Positions 1-11,200 of a stretch of DNA of 64,000 nt are shown here, piece after piece (the stretch's first letter is position 1; the number at the start of each line of letters is the position of its first letter). The notes under the pieces were generated by a model. That model saw only the letters and a program-made list of their open reading frames with translations. It did not search any database and had not been told where the DNA came from. This DNA comes from Sipunculus nudus (Eukaryota > Annelida > Sipuncula > Golfingiida > Sipunculidae). The position numbers and the translations under genes were made by a program. Location: the NCBI GenBank assembly GCA_026874595.1, contig CM049316.1:8601839-8665838 (forward strand), given 5' to 3'.

Positions 1-714
1 AAAGCCAGTGGCATGGACACAAACATTGCTTTGTTGTGCCTACGCACAACGCCAATAGATTCGGATATTCCCAGCCCAGCCGTACTGCTCTATGGCCAAA
101 GCACACAGGGCAATCTGCCAATTCGTGCCACAAACCAAGCGCATGGGAGGGATCATTTAAATGACAGGTTATTAGAAAGACAAAGATCGCAAGATAAATA
201 TTTTAATCGGAATGCTAAAGATCTTGCACCTCTTGCTCCACGACAGCCCGTGACTGTGCAGGACCGAGCCACAAAGCTATGGAAACCATCTACTGTGGCA
301 GATACCTGCAGTGAACCACGCTCATATATAGTGCAGAACCCGGATGGGTCCCGCTTCCGGCGCAACCGCCGTGTAATCAGAGAACCAAAACCTGAGAAAA
401 TAGTTCGTTTCCACCCAGATGCTAAAAATGATGATCCTCCCTCCGTGCTGAAGTCCAGCAGCAGAGCCACAAGATGAACCTCTGAAATCATGTGAACCAA
501 ATACTGGGCATTGACAGAACTGTTGTAAAGCCGAAGAAGTTTCATATGTAATGAAATCCAATTTCTGTGATTACTGGACTAACAGTGTATAATAAAGTTT
601 ATATATCCATATTTATCGCATTATCCTTGAGTGGTTAACCTGCTTTATATGGCTATTAAAGCTTACCTGTATTTTAAAATATTTAATCATTTATATTTTG
701 CTTGGGAAGGGGGA
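1..714 (+). pseudogene. Ty3/Gypsy pol 3' end remnant (copy 1)
   Basis: A 154-codon open frame at 13-477 matches the last part of the polyprotein of the Gypsy element at 37,775-41,355 (compare 40,560-41,000). This is the stretch after the integrase core, with a basic Arg/Lys-rich segment and the conserved order of RQPV, VQD and NRRVIRE. The element is cut by the window edge, so its upstream part is not visible. A purine-rich tract at 704-714 precedes the LTR, as expected for a polypurine tract. The frame ends at TGA 475-477, and the following 240 bases are the element's 3' untranslated part. Dead fragment of a retrotransposon; the family is sure from the intact order of domains in the second copy. 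Confidence 0.75.
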
Positions 715-908
715 TGTAATATCCATACTAAAATAACCCCAACTTGAACAAGTACCAAGTAAGCCATAGATAGCAGCATAGGTATGTATACAAAAAATAG
801 TCCCTTCTGTGCCCTTGGCTTCTGTGCATTAAAAGTAGCCCTATATATTCTTGAGCCTATACAATGGAGCTGTAAAAATAAATAAATGTGTTAGCAAAGA
901 CCAGACAT
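715..908 (+). mobile_element. Gypsy 3' LTR, end-deleted
   Basis: Begins TGTAATATCC directly after a purine tract and aligns with the LTRs at 37,775-37,979 and 41,148-41,355. About 22 bases that form the end of the other LTRs are missing, so it joins directly to the flank that begins near 909. The same flank follows the LTR at 41,355, so LTR and flank were duplicated together. Confidence 0.75.
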
Positions 909-3900
909 TACAGATCCAGCTCATTCCTGAAATGCTCTGAAAATTTCATGAGATTTCGATCAAGATTGCGTGAATTATGTTGTGTACAACCACACACACT
1001 CACACACACACGGACGGGGATTATCGCGTACCTCCCTTCCTCACCCATTCATAATAACTTTGATAGCTCTTGGGTTCATGTCACGGATATTCTAATTAAT
1101 GAACAAGCTTACTGATTTAACTATTTTCTTTCATCTAGTTTTACCGATTTAATTAGAATTCAATTAAGGCCTACTGTATTTAGGTTAATTAGAATATTGG
1201 TGCTCAGGCTTAAACAGGCGACATATTTTGGACTCGATTGTTCGATATGTATTATTCGAAAAGGATTCGAATACTCTTTACTACAAAGGCACTTCATAAG
1301 GAGACATTCCAAGTGAAGAAAAATAAAAACTTTTAAAAAGGGAACTCTAAAGTTTCTTTCTAGTGTGACAAATATACTGCTTGCATATAAGAAAGAATAA
1401 TGGCTTTATATCCAAGCTGAAAATACATGCCAAGGGATGTTGCGATACGTTAAAGGTTCATTAACATTTGCAATAATATGTGTATTATTATTATATGGTG
1501 CATTTTTAATAAAATAAAAGATACAAAGCAGAATCATCTCACCACACGAGCTTACCATTCACCTGTTTTATACGTACTTATGTTTTTGTGTGTGAGTAAA
1601 TACAGTCTACGTGTGTGTCAACCATAACAAGACGCTGGACAAGGGGTTTGATCTAACGCATGCGTAGCCACCCACAAGAATGGGAAATAAACATGAAAGA
1701 AGAACTACGGAAAAAAACACCGCTTGGAAGCTTGAAAATCTTGGTTGAAAAATATACAGGTTTTGAACGCGCCATATTTATTTTGTTCACTGATCGCGCC
1801 CGGTGAAAGCTTATTTCTACTTATTTCTACTTGGTTATAGGAGTAAGCTAGCCGGTTTTGGTATGAAATATTGATAGACATCACACAATCTAAAGAGAAA
1901 ATAATTTATTTAACATACCTTGTGTGTGGATCCGTCCCTTTAATATAACGGTGACCATTTTATGAGATAAAAGTAATAACCCTAACAGTCGTACAATGAA
2001 AGCAAATGTGATTCTCCTCAGGCTAAGTTTCTTTGTTATTTCAGAGTAATGGTGTCCTGGACCACCGACTAAGTTGAGTTGAAGAAATATATTTATATAA
2101 TAATAATAAAATAATATATTTAATTTATATAGCGCTAAAGCACAGTTTTACTAAAACATAAAATGTAAATTCCTTCTAAAGCAAAGATTACTAAAAGAAA
2201 ATCCTGTATATACAGCTATTAAAATTTAATTTATAATGCAAACGGGTCAGCCAAAAAAAAAATGAAATTGGGTCACTCAGTATTCATCGATAATGTAGAA
2301 TTGTCGCCATCCAAATGAAAGAAAATGTTATACATTCATTTTGATTAATCCATGGACAAAATATTCATCGTACAACATGTACAGGCTGTTTGTTTGCAAT
2401 TAAATCCGTCCAAAGATTATAGATCAAGTCACTTTTGGGACACCCGGATACAGCTACATCATCTCAAAAATAACATATAGTATTAAATGCGTTGTGATGT
2501 GTCCGTTTACATGAATACTGCCAAGTATTATTAAAGGTTAAATACCGACATCTGCTTGGATATTAATGCTTTCTGAAATTAAGTCCGAAGGTAAATCATC
2601 ACCCATTATGCATCATATGAACAGGTGTGATTAGAGCAAACAAGACATAATATAACATTTTTGTCTGCTCTTGAGGGATGGAAATTTTGTGTCGTAAAAA
2701 TATGCATACCTTGCCTGTCTTTGTTATTTCAGGCAAGGGGCTTTCCAAACTACACACTCAAGCGCTTTAAATGCACTGGAGCATGTTTATTCCTTTAAAC
2801 TTTTCCGCGTCAACCGGTAAAAAATCCAATCGTAATCGAAAAAGTAATTGCTATTATAATATGTTAAACAATTATCTGGATGTAAATATTCAAAATTTAA
2901 GTATAATTATTAAATATTTATCCGACGTTGTCGTAGCGTATTCACACGACATATCTCAAATTATTAGCAACATCTACACAAATTATAAGAAGCTGTTTTA
3001 TGGTTATTCTGAGTAGTATAGGAACCCTTAAATAACATATTAAATGTACGCCCTGAGATCTGCACTTATTTTTAAAGGATCCTTTATCCGTATACCATGC
3101 CTGAAAGCCTGGGACTATTGGTAGACTGCCAATAAAAATATTATGACGCTCCGACATCCATTCACTCAGCCAAACGTCACATTCAGTCCTGCTCATTTTC
3201 TTCATCTACAATTTACTTAAATATAATGTTCTCACAGGTGCTCTCTTCAAAAGGTTCGCAAGCACTTGTCTTCAGCTTTATATATTATAGTGCTGCAAGC
3301 ACGTGCATTGTGTCATCTTCCAGGTGCTACCTTTTGCTAAATCCTTCCATTCCCTCCCAAAATTCAAACCCTACTCTGCAAAGTTTATTTCCTCACTAGT
3401 CCCCATCCACACATGTAAGCCTTTAGGTTTTGATATTTTGTGGTTGATGAATTCGGTGGTTGTCTCTCTGGAGTAACGAAACTCTACCATCAAAATATTC
3501 TTACAGGGCAATGCTATACCTAACAGACGCCGAAGAGTCATTTTGCGTTCCATTAAGCAAGAAAATTATTTAATTGCAGCCGGTACTTTATTCAGTGTTT
3601 TTATCAAATTTTTATTTGATGTGCAGGAGATTAACTACGGAAAATAAGAATCAGCCTGAATGAGCTTCTGAAATAAAAATTAAATTACCAACCCAAAATA
3701 TCCTACATGTTGTGTCACATCCTGTTAAAGCGTAAACACTTAGCAGATCAGAAGGCACATCACCTAACAGCTACTTCAGAACTTGAACTGCTCTATAAAT
3801 TAGATTTGATTTGTCTCAGCGGGAGAAGATGTCCTTTCATTCCACTTCTTTCATATAATACAAAAATAAAATCAACAAGTCTGAATTCCAAGTCATATTG

Positions 3901-3936
3901 GATGTCAAGTTAGAAGATTCTAGATCCAGTGGTTAC
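909..3936. repeat. Segmental duplication, copy 1 of Gypsy flank
   Basis: Non-repetitive-looking AT-rich DNA that recurs with substitutions and small indels at 41,356-43,917. It includes a short CA-rich run near 994-1,012, several stretches that look like 3' splice acceptors before short coding-like fragments (near 2,045 and 2,735), and the decayed exon-like segment at 3,237-3,610. No intact gene was recognised. Homology stops near 3,936, where copy 2 runs into a second Gypsy relic. Confidence 0.8.
3237..3610 (+). pseudogene. Decayed exon-like segment (paralogue of 43,384-43,741)
   Basis: After an acceptor-like ...CACAG, the frame starting GTG CTC TCT TCA reads through a Ser/Leu/Tyr-rich peptide similar to that of copy 2. 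It then loses frame because of a one-base difference near 3,350. A later part (near 3,480-3,560) again resembles the copy 2 peptide around LYLTDAEESF. The family is not recognised. It is called a pseudogene because each copy is interrupted. Confidence 0.3.
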
Positions 3937-4189
3937 AATTTGTACCTGTTAACGGACGGACAGACAGACAAAGAGTAATCGCTATAGCTCAGATGATTTT
4001 CAGTCAGCTGAGCTAAAAACGTTTATCAACTATTAACCAGCTAGTATGCGTCACTTATAAAATATAAAGAGGGCTAGATGAGGGTTATCATGTTGGTGTT
4101 TATTTTCCGCAATCCTTCTTGCGTCTTATACAGTGTTTGCCATATGGGGTATTGATATATAAAATTATAGTGTAACCGCCTTGGCTGTT
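3937..4189. other. Repeat tail, no gene seen
   Basis: Contains a GGACGGACAGACAGAC run followed by a short inverted CTCAGATGA...CAGCTGAG segment (about 3,950-4,010). This reads like the end of a dispersed repeat; a similar segment occurs near 23,115-23,145. Nothing coding was recognised. Confidence 0.4.
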
Positions 4190-4390
4190 CCGCTTTGAAC
4201 TGGACTAGAAGATATTTAAGTGGGCGCTGCTATAGAATACATGAACTTGACAAGTCAACATGGGTAAAAGCAAACGCAGGTATACCTCAAGATTCCTTTA
4301 AATGTACTTTGGTTTTCTTAAATATTTTAATGATACCAGGGGTGAGGGTTGATATCAAATCCGATATACAGCTGTTTGCAGATTATTAAT
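4190..4390 (+). pseudogene. LINE reverse-transcriptase fragment
   Basis: The 64-codon frame from 4,195 carries the succession of RT palm motifs expected of a non-LTR element. A WxxxYLSGR start is followed by a GIPQ-type motif and then SDIQLFADY, in place of the usual ...LFADD. The catalytic second Asp is Tyr here and the rest of the RT is absent, so this is a short dead fragment. The clade cannot be set from so little sequence. Confidence 0.5.
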
Positions 4391-4639
4391 GCCTTCTTTA
4401 AATTAGTTACCACACAGAGTCGTTGGCCCGAATATTGAACGCTGACCGGATATTGACCTGCTATTACCTTAAGTAAAGAACATTTTGTTCTTCGGAGCCC
4501 GACTTAAAAGTTAAATGTCCCTTTTTATTTTTTGTTGTTGTTATTTTTACATCCATAAAGGGTAATGTTAGATCTATCTGTGCAAATCTGTCTTTTTGAA
4601 GAAGCCCTCTGATAAATAAAAAATAAAATAAAAAAAAGA
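4391..4639. other. Non-coding, nothing recognised
   Basis: AT-rich sequence with an A-rich run at about 4,615-4,640 just before the start of tandem unit A. No gene or repeat family was recognised. Confidence 0.3.
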
Positions 4640-4842
4640 CTTTATTCTCTTTAGATGTACAGGGCTAAAAATTCAATATTAAATTGGTTACTGGGAATGT
4701 TACATAGCAAGTAGCTCGATCCGCCATCAATAATTATGCGTCGCAGCATGCATTTCCAATTGCCGAGCCTATTTTCTTTAATTAATAAGTCAATAAGTCG
4801 CATGGTACAGGCTACACAAAAAATGTCTACCATATTGATATA

Positions 4843-5084
4843 TAAATATAAACTTTATTTATTTTACATGGATTGTACAACTAGTTATAATACCTAATAC
4901 GAGGCAATCTCCATGTCACGGATGTTGGCGCTTGATAGTCGGTCAGGGTGGAGGAAACCGGAGAACCCAGAGTAAACCACCGACCTAAGACGGGCAACTA
5001 CAACCCATTCTCATAGCCACACCGGAATCGAACCCGGGGCGCAAGCGGAGAAGGCCGAGCGTTTTACCACTCAGCTGTCCATAT
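4843..5084 (-). mobile_element. tRNA-derived SINE in 3' flank of copy A
   Basis: On the minus strand it opens with a tRNA-like A box (CAGCTGAGTGGTAAAACGCT) and a B box (GGTTCGATTCC). These are followed by a body containing GGGTTCTCCGGTTTCCTCC and then a non-tRNA tail. It is bounded by the 11-bp target-site duplication ATATTGATATA at 4,832-4,842 and 5,085-5,095. The matching place in unit B (about 23,350-23,365) has no insertion. The tRNA-head-plus-conserved-body design fits metazoan SINE superfamilies; which one needs a library search. A second copy lies near 50,470-50,565. Confidence 0.8.
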
Positions 5085-5268
5085 ATATTGATATAAAAAA
5101 CATCTGTATTTTAATGATATACTCAGATCTGCAGTTTTGGTTATGGGTTGGTATCCCATCAAAACATCTTCCAATCCTTGGCTCGCAGTACAACATAAAA
5201 AGTGAAATTTCAGACATAAATGGTACAATTTCACGCGAGCGAGTGACATCAGAAGAGTGACCTGGCAT

Positions 5269-8200
5269 TCATCGCGTCTGCTCTCGACGACTCAGGAGAG
5301 TTCCGGTGACGTTGAGCGTAACCATTTGATTATTGCTGTTAGATTTGACCATACACATGTACACAACCAGAGGGACGGCTGATAATACTGCTAGAAATCC
5401 ATTGACTGTAGCTCCCCAGGCAAAGCCGATACTGTCGTACAAGACACCACATATTGGCAGGCCTAGGCTAAACCTGAAAATAGAGTCAATAATATGATTT
5501 GGAAATATTGTTCAAGAAAGTGAGAAGTCGAGGAGGATAAAATGGTTCATAAGTTGTTTCGGTAACCAAGCTGAAGGAAGAGTGATACCTAATGGTCTTT
5601 TACAGGGACAGATGGAGAGAAAGTGTGAGACAAACATTACATACGCAAAATAATAAATAATGAGTCAGTTGAACATTAATATATTTCGACTTTTAAGTCT
5701 CAGGATAATGAGGTTCAATTAGACTCATATAGGACTAGTAGTATATGCAAAACCGTCACATACCCGAGACTCTGTGCTGTATTAAAGCAGGCCGCCACCA
5801 TGCCGCTGGTAGCCAGGTCATCGGGATACCCAGAATCACTGCAAATTGTTTTTGTAATTATTATGTTTTTATTATTTTTAAATTATCATAGAAGCTCCCA
5901 GACCTCCATTACGTAAGCGGAGAGACTGCGATAAAAGACAATTAGCTTGTAATGACTGAAGACAGACTATGAATGCTGGATTATTGTTTTATTTATATGT
6001 TTGAATTAACAATGATATTGTTCCCACGAAAATTCTCGATAAAACACGTCTCCCGTATATTAGCAAAAGCTAAACTTTGAAGGAAAACATCGTTTGTGTC
6101 GTTTAAACAGATAGAAGACTGGCATTGCAGCCAAAAGATGCAAAAAGGTGTGATAATAAATCATCTGGATTGATCAAAGCCGTTACCTTGCAGCCTGTCC
6201 AAGCTGACTATAGATCAAAGAGGTAATAGCTGAGAAAACTCCAAACAGCGCCAAACTGAGAATTATTAACCACAGATGTTTGCTGTTAATGAATTTGAAA
6301 AAAATGACGTTTCTTGGACGAAAAATTGAAAAGTAATATATTTATATACATACATATAAATACATAAAAAAGTTAAAGTTAATGATCAACATATATGATG
6401 CAATATTAATCATGGTAAAGATAAATGTATGCAAAACTTATATAACCATTGTGGTTTAACCATACAGATGAACATCATGTTTTACAGCTCATTATTTTTT
6501 AGACACTCCTTTGTTGATATTTATATGACTGCTATAACTTTGTATATCAAATTCAACATCCGGGTTTTTTATGGCATTCTTTTTTACCCTGGTATGGAGA
6601 AAAATGGCGCCGGACCCAAAAATAGAAACACCACACCTGACATTATCACTCCAGTCAACAAGAGGGGACGAGCAAGAAAACGCTGAAACATAAAAGAAAA
6701 TAATGTAAAATAATACATCAAAGCAATAATAAACCACATTCTCATCGACATGGTCACGTATCAACAGGGTTTGAAAACAACACATTGAATCTATTTACAG
6801 AGAAAAAAAAGCTTAGCGCTCTGAATGCCAAGCACACCGCGGATTTAATGTTGGTTGCTTCTCTCTCATTCTCTCTCTATTGATCATATTTAGAATGCAC
6901 AAAGCTTGATAACAAAGGTGTTAGAAAATACTGTTGGCGATGACTGTTATATACAGCTGTAATTTACTTTGGGTTTTTTCACGGGTACGGTGTGACTTTT
7001 GTCGCGGGTACGGTGTGATTTTGCCTTTTTGATTTTGTTATGATTTCTCTGTTATACTCTGCTGTAATGAAGTCAGAATAAACACTGTTGAATTTTCTAA
7101 GTCGTAGTTGGCTCCGTGTTCCATATGGACCTGGATTAAACTCGCCAAGTTGGGCTTATGAGAGTGGTCCCCAACATTTGGTGCCTGTCAGACCCGGGAA
7201 AATATCCTGTGTTATCGTCGTGTGGTGAGTTTGAGTGTACGCAGCTATGAGCAACACGGATAATTTGAAGCGACTTAGGAAAGTAAGGGCCGCATCAAGA
7301 GGCTGGGCTACTCGAGCCGCACGGGCGTTAACAGATGTTTTGGCGGTGACTCCGGTTGATCGCATTGTGTTACAGGACGCTGTTGACGAATTAGATAAGC
7401 GGTTAGCAGCTGTTGACGAGACACAGTCAAAACTTGAAATAGAAACAGACCCGGATGAACTTGAGAGCAATATTGAGGAAGCTGAACAATTCAGGCAGAA
7501 TATAAGAAGCCGAGGATACAAGCGGCAAAATGCTTGTCCAGTTTGTTAAAGGACACGGACTCTGAGTCTAGTAAGACGGCAAGTGTTACTGATGTAAAGC
7601 TGCCGCGTTTGGAATTACCTAAATCCACAGGCGTGTTGACTGAATGGCAGCCGTTTTGGGACCGCTTCATTGCGCTAGTGGATGATACAGACCTGCCAGT
7701 TATTAGTAAGTTCTCATACTTACAGTCGCTCCTAGATGGTGAGGCTATGACAGTCATAGGTGGGTTATGCCCTACGGTAGAGAATTATCCCGTTGCATGC
7801 AAGATATTAGAAGAGAGATACGGCCGTAAAGAACGTATTGTTTTTGCTCACATACAGGGGCTATTGAATGTATCCATACCAAATCAGACCAAAGGCTCAA
7901 ATGTCAGTTTGTTATGGAAATTACTAGATGAACTTATGAAACATGTGAGAAGCCTTGAAGCATTAGGAGTACGTGGCGAAGAGTATGGTGTTTTCATGAC
8001 ACCGCTGATATTGTCAAGATTGCCCAATGACATTCGCATGGAATGGGCCCGCAATGGAGAGGGCAAAGAGAGAGACTTAGAGTGGTTGCTCTCTTTTCTT
8101 AAGACGGAGATTGACAGGAGAGAACGCTCAGAGGTGTTTAAGGGAATGACACGGAGTGGTGATGACAAAATCAAGGCGGAAGAGAAAAGAGCTGTACAAC

Positions 8201-11200
8201 CACGTATAGCTAATGCCTCTGCACTCCAAACAGCCACAGGTTCGGCCAAATACAGTTGTGCTTTTTGTGGGAAAGGTCATAGCTCTGAGAGATGCCGAGA
8301 GATCTGGAGACTGTCCATCGTTGAGCGTCACCAGAAGCTGCAAAATTTGGGACTCTGTTTCAGGTGTTTAGGTAAAGGACATTTGGCCAAGGATTGAATT
8401 GCTAGATGTGCCAAGTGTCGAGGTAGGCACCATGAATTGTTGTGCAAACGTATCACAAATGATAATGTCAAAACACGAGATATTTCTAAGAATACATTTG
8501 AATGTCAGGTACCAGAGGTAGAACAAACACAGGAAGGTTCTGTTTCACATGTCCGTGTATCGTGTGCTGCACATAGAAGTACAGTACTTCAAAACACTAA
8601 TGTTTTGGTACATGGGGCTAAGGGCACTGTAAGGGCCACACTGATGTTCGATACTGGATCAGATACTACTTATGTATCTAGTTCTCTTGTGCATAAAGTA
8701 GGACCAAGGTGGGTATCTGGGAAATATGTGTCCTATGCAGCTTATGGGGATAAGAAACCAAGGTCAAATTCATCCCATGACGTGTATGAGCTTAAGCTGC
8801 AGAATAAACAGGGGGCCATGGAAGTTATTCATGCAGTTGAAATTGAGACGATCAGCGATCCCATGTATCGCCCTCAGATACCACCTGATGTGCTACAGTC
8901 AATGGACAAACTGATGTTGGCAGATCAATTTGAAGGTAAGGAGATGTCTATAGATATCTCGGTTGGCCTTGATTCCTACTGGGACTTGGTCAGGCAGGAT
9001 ATAATTAAACTCTCAGAAGGTCTTGTAGTCCAAGATACTCCTTTTGGATGGGTAGTATCGGGTAAAATTGATCAGGTGAGTCACGCTCATAGCCTCTCCG
9101 TTTTACCTCAGTTGTTGTGTTTAACGGATAATCAGGACAGCAGTTTAAGGAATTTCTGGGATCTTGAATCAATCGGAATAGATTCTGTAAAGTCACAGGA
9201 CACTGGTCCTGAAGATCCAGTCTTGACCCAATTTAGGGATACTGTCCGTTTTACTCACGGACGTTATGAGGTTGCCCTTCCATGGAAGGTGCCATTGGGG
9301 TCAGCAAGACTTCAGAACAATGAAAAGCTTGCTGAAATTCGGCTGAACAATCTATCTAGGAAATTAGCTAAGAATCCTGAGTTACAGAGCAGCTATGATG
9401 AGGTTAGTCGAGATGCAGGATCAGGGCATCATTGAAGAGATACCTACAGAGGAAAAGGTAGTTTCAAACCCTGTGTACTATATGCCTCATCACCCGGTTA
9501 TAAGAGAGTCTAGTCTTACCACAAAGGCCAGGCCGGTATTTGATGCATCGTCTACCGGATTTAATGGTGTTTCATGAAATGATTGTTTGGAGGCAGGTCC
9601 ATCCCTCATTCCTAGTTTGGTTGAAATTCTCTTGCGCTTACGACGTTGGAAGGTAGGCTTGACCGCAGACATAACCAAAGCATTCCTGCAAATCAAGGTA
9701 CGCAGGGAAGACCAAGATGTTCATCGGTTTCTTTGGAACCACCATGGTGAAGTGAAATCCATGAGGTTTACCAGGGTACCTTTTGGCAATAAGAGTAGTC
9801 CATTCTTGTTGAATGCCACCGTCAGATACCACCTTGCTAGATATCCGCCTTCTAGAGCCATAGAGGAACTTCAACAGAATCAGTATGTAGATGATTGGCT
9901 TTCTGGCGCGAACACTGATGAGGAAGCTTGTGCATTGTTTCAAGAAGCCAGCCGGGTCCTTTTAGATGCTAGCATGCCCCTGGCAAAATGCACATCAAAC
10001 AACAAAATAGTCAAGGAGATGTTTTTCAAGGAATTTGGTGCAAAGCATCTGGTTTCTGATTCTGTCAAGATTCTCGGATTGAAATGGTTAACTGCAACTG
10101 ATGACTTTGCATTTGATGGAGTCACAATTCCACCAGATTTGGTAACTACCAAGCGGGTAGTTCTTAGTTTCTTGGCTAGATTGTATGATCCCTTGGGATT
10201 TCTCACCCCTTTTATCATGGTGGCAAAGATCTTGATGCAGGACATATGGCAGTTGGGTCTTAGGTTTGATAAGGAAGTTCCTCCCGCTATACATGTGGTG
10301 TTTTCCCAGTGGATTCAAGGTTTGGAGCTCATTCGAGCATGGAGAATCCACAGATGTTATACAACCTTACCTTGGTCAGATGGGCATAGAACTGCACTGT
10401 TTTGGGGATGCTTCGGAAAGGGGATATGGTGCTGCACTTTACGTCCGCATTCCCAAGGTGGATGGTACATTCGAGGTCTCTTTAGTCATATCGAGGGCCA
10501 GAGTTTAACCCATAAAGAGAATATCCCTACCAAGACTTGAACTCTTAGGAGCTCTGTTGACCGCACGATTGTTGAGATTTGCACTCCAACTCCAACAGGT
10601 CGTTTACAAATGTTGGACAGATTCTTCAGTGGCTTTGGGCTGGGTTAAAGGTAACCCTAGTAGGTGGAAACCTTTCGTAGCGAACAGGGTCGCTGAAATT
10701 CAGAAGCTCACTGACCCTACTTGTTGGGCGCATTGCCCAGGAAAAGACAATCCAGCAGACCTTGTGACCAGAGGCATTTCTGCAGAAAGCTTGATATCCT
10801 CAGATTTGTGGATGAATGGTCCATCTTGGTTAGTCCAGCCGATCACAAGTCACCTTGATGATGATCAGGTGGAAGATTGTCCACAAGAGCGATTACCTTC
10901 GCTATCGTTGATTACAGACACTCAATCTCATAACGCGTTTGAGATCAGTAGGTGGGGCAGATTTAGCAAAGCCATCCGGGTTGTTGGATGGGTTTTGAGG
11001 TTTGTTCATAATTTAAGACATCCGTCAGATGTTTATCGGGGAGATCTTGGCCATAGCGAGATTTCAGGGGCCAAGAATCTCTTGTTCAAATACACACAGG
11101 AACAAGCTTATGTTGCGGAAATTGAGAACCTTAGAAAGAGTAAGGCGGTTCACAAAGGGTCTGGGTTGGCCAGACTAAATCCGTTTTTAGCGGAAGACGG

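Noticed and set aside
4843-5084. Candidate tRNA gene on the minus strand
   Set aside because: Good A and B boxes, but the target-site duplication and non-tRNA body show a SINE.
8396-8398. TGA in the BEL/Pao gag as a possible readthrough codon
   Set aside because: It lies inside a zinc knuckle, and other stops and frameshifts follow, so decay is simpler than programmed readthrough.
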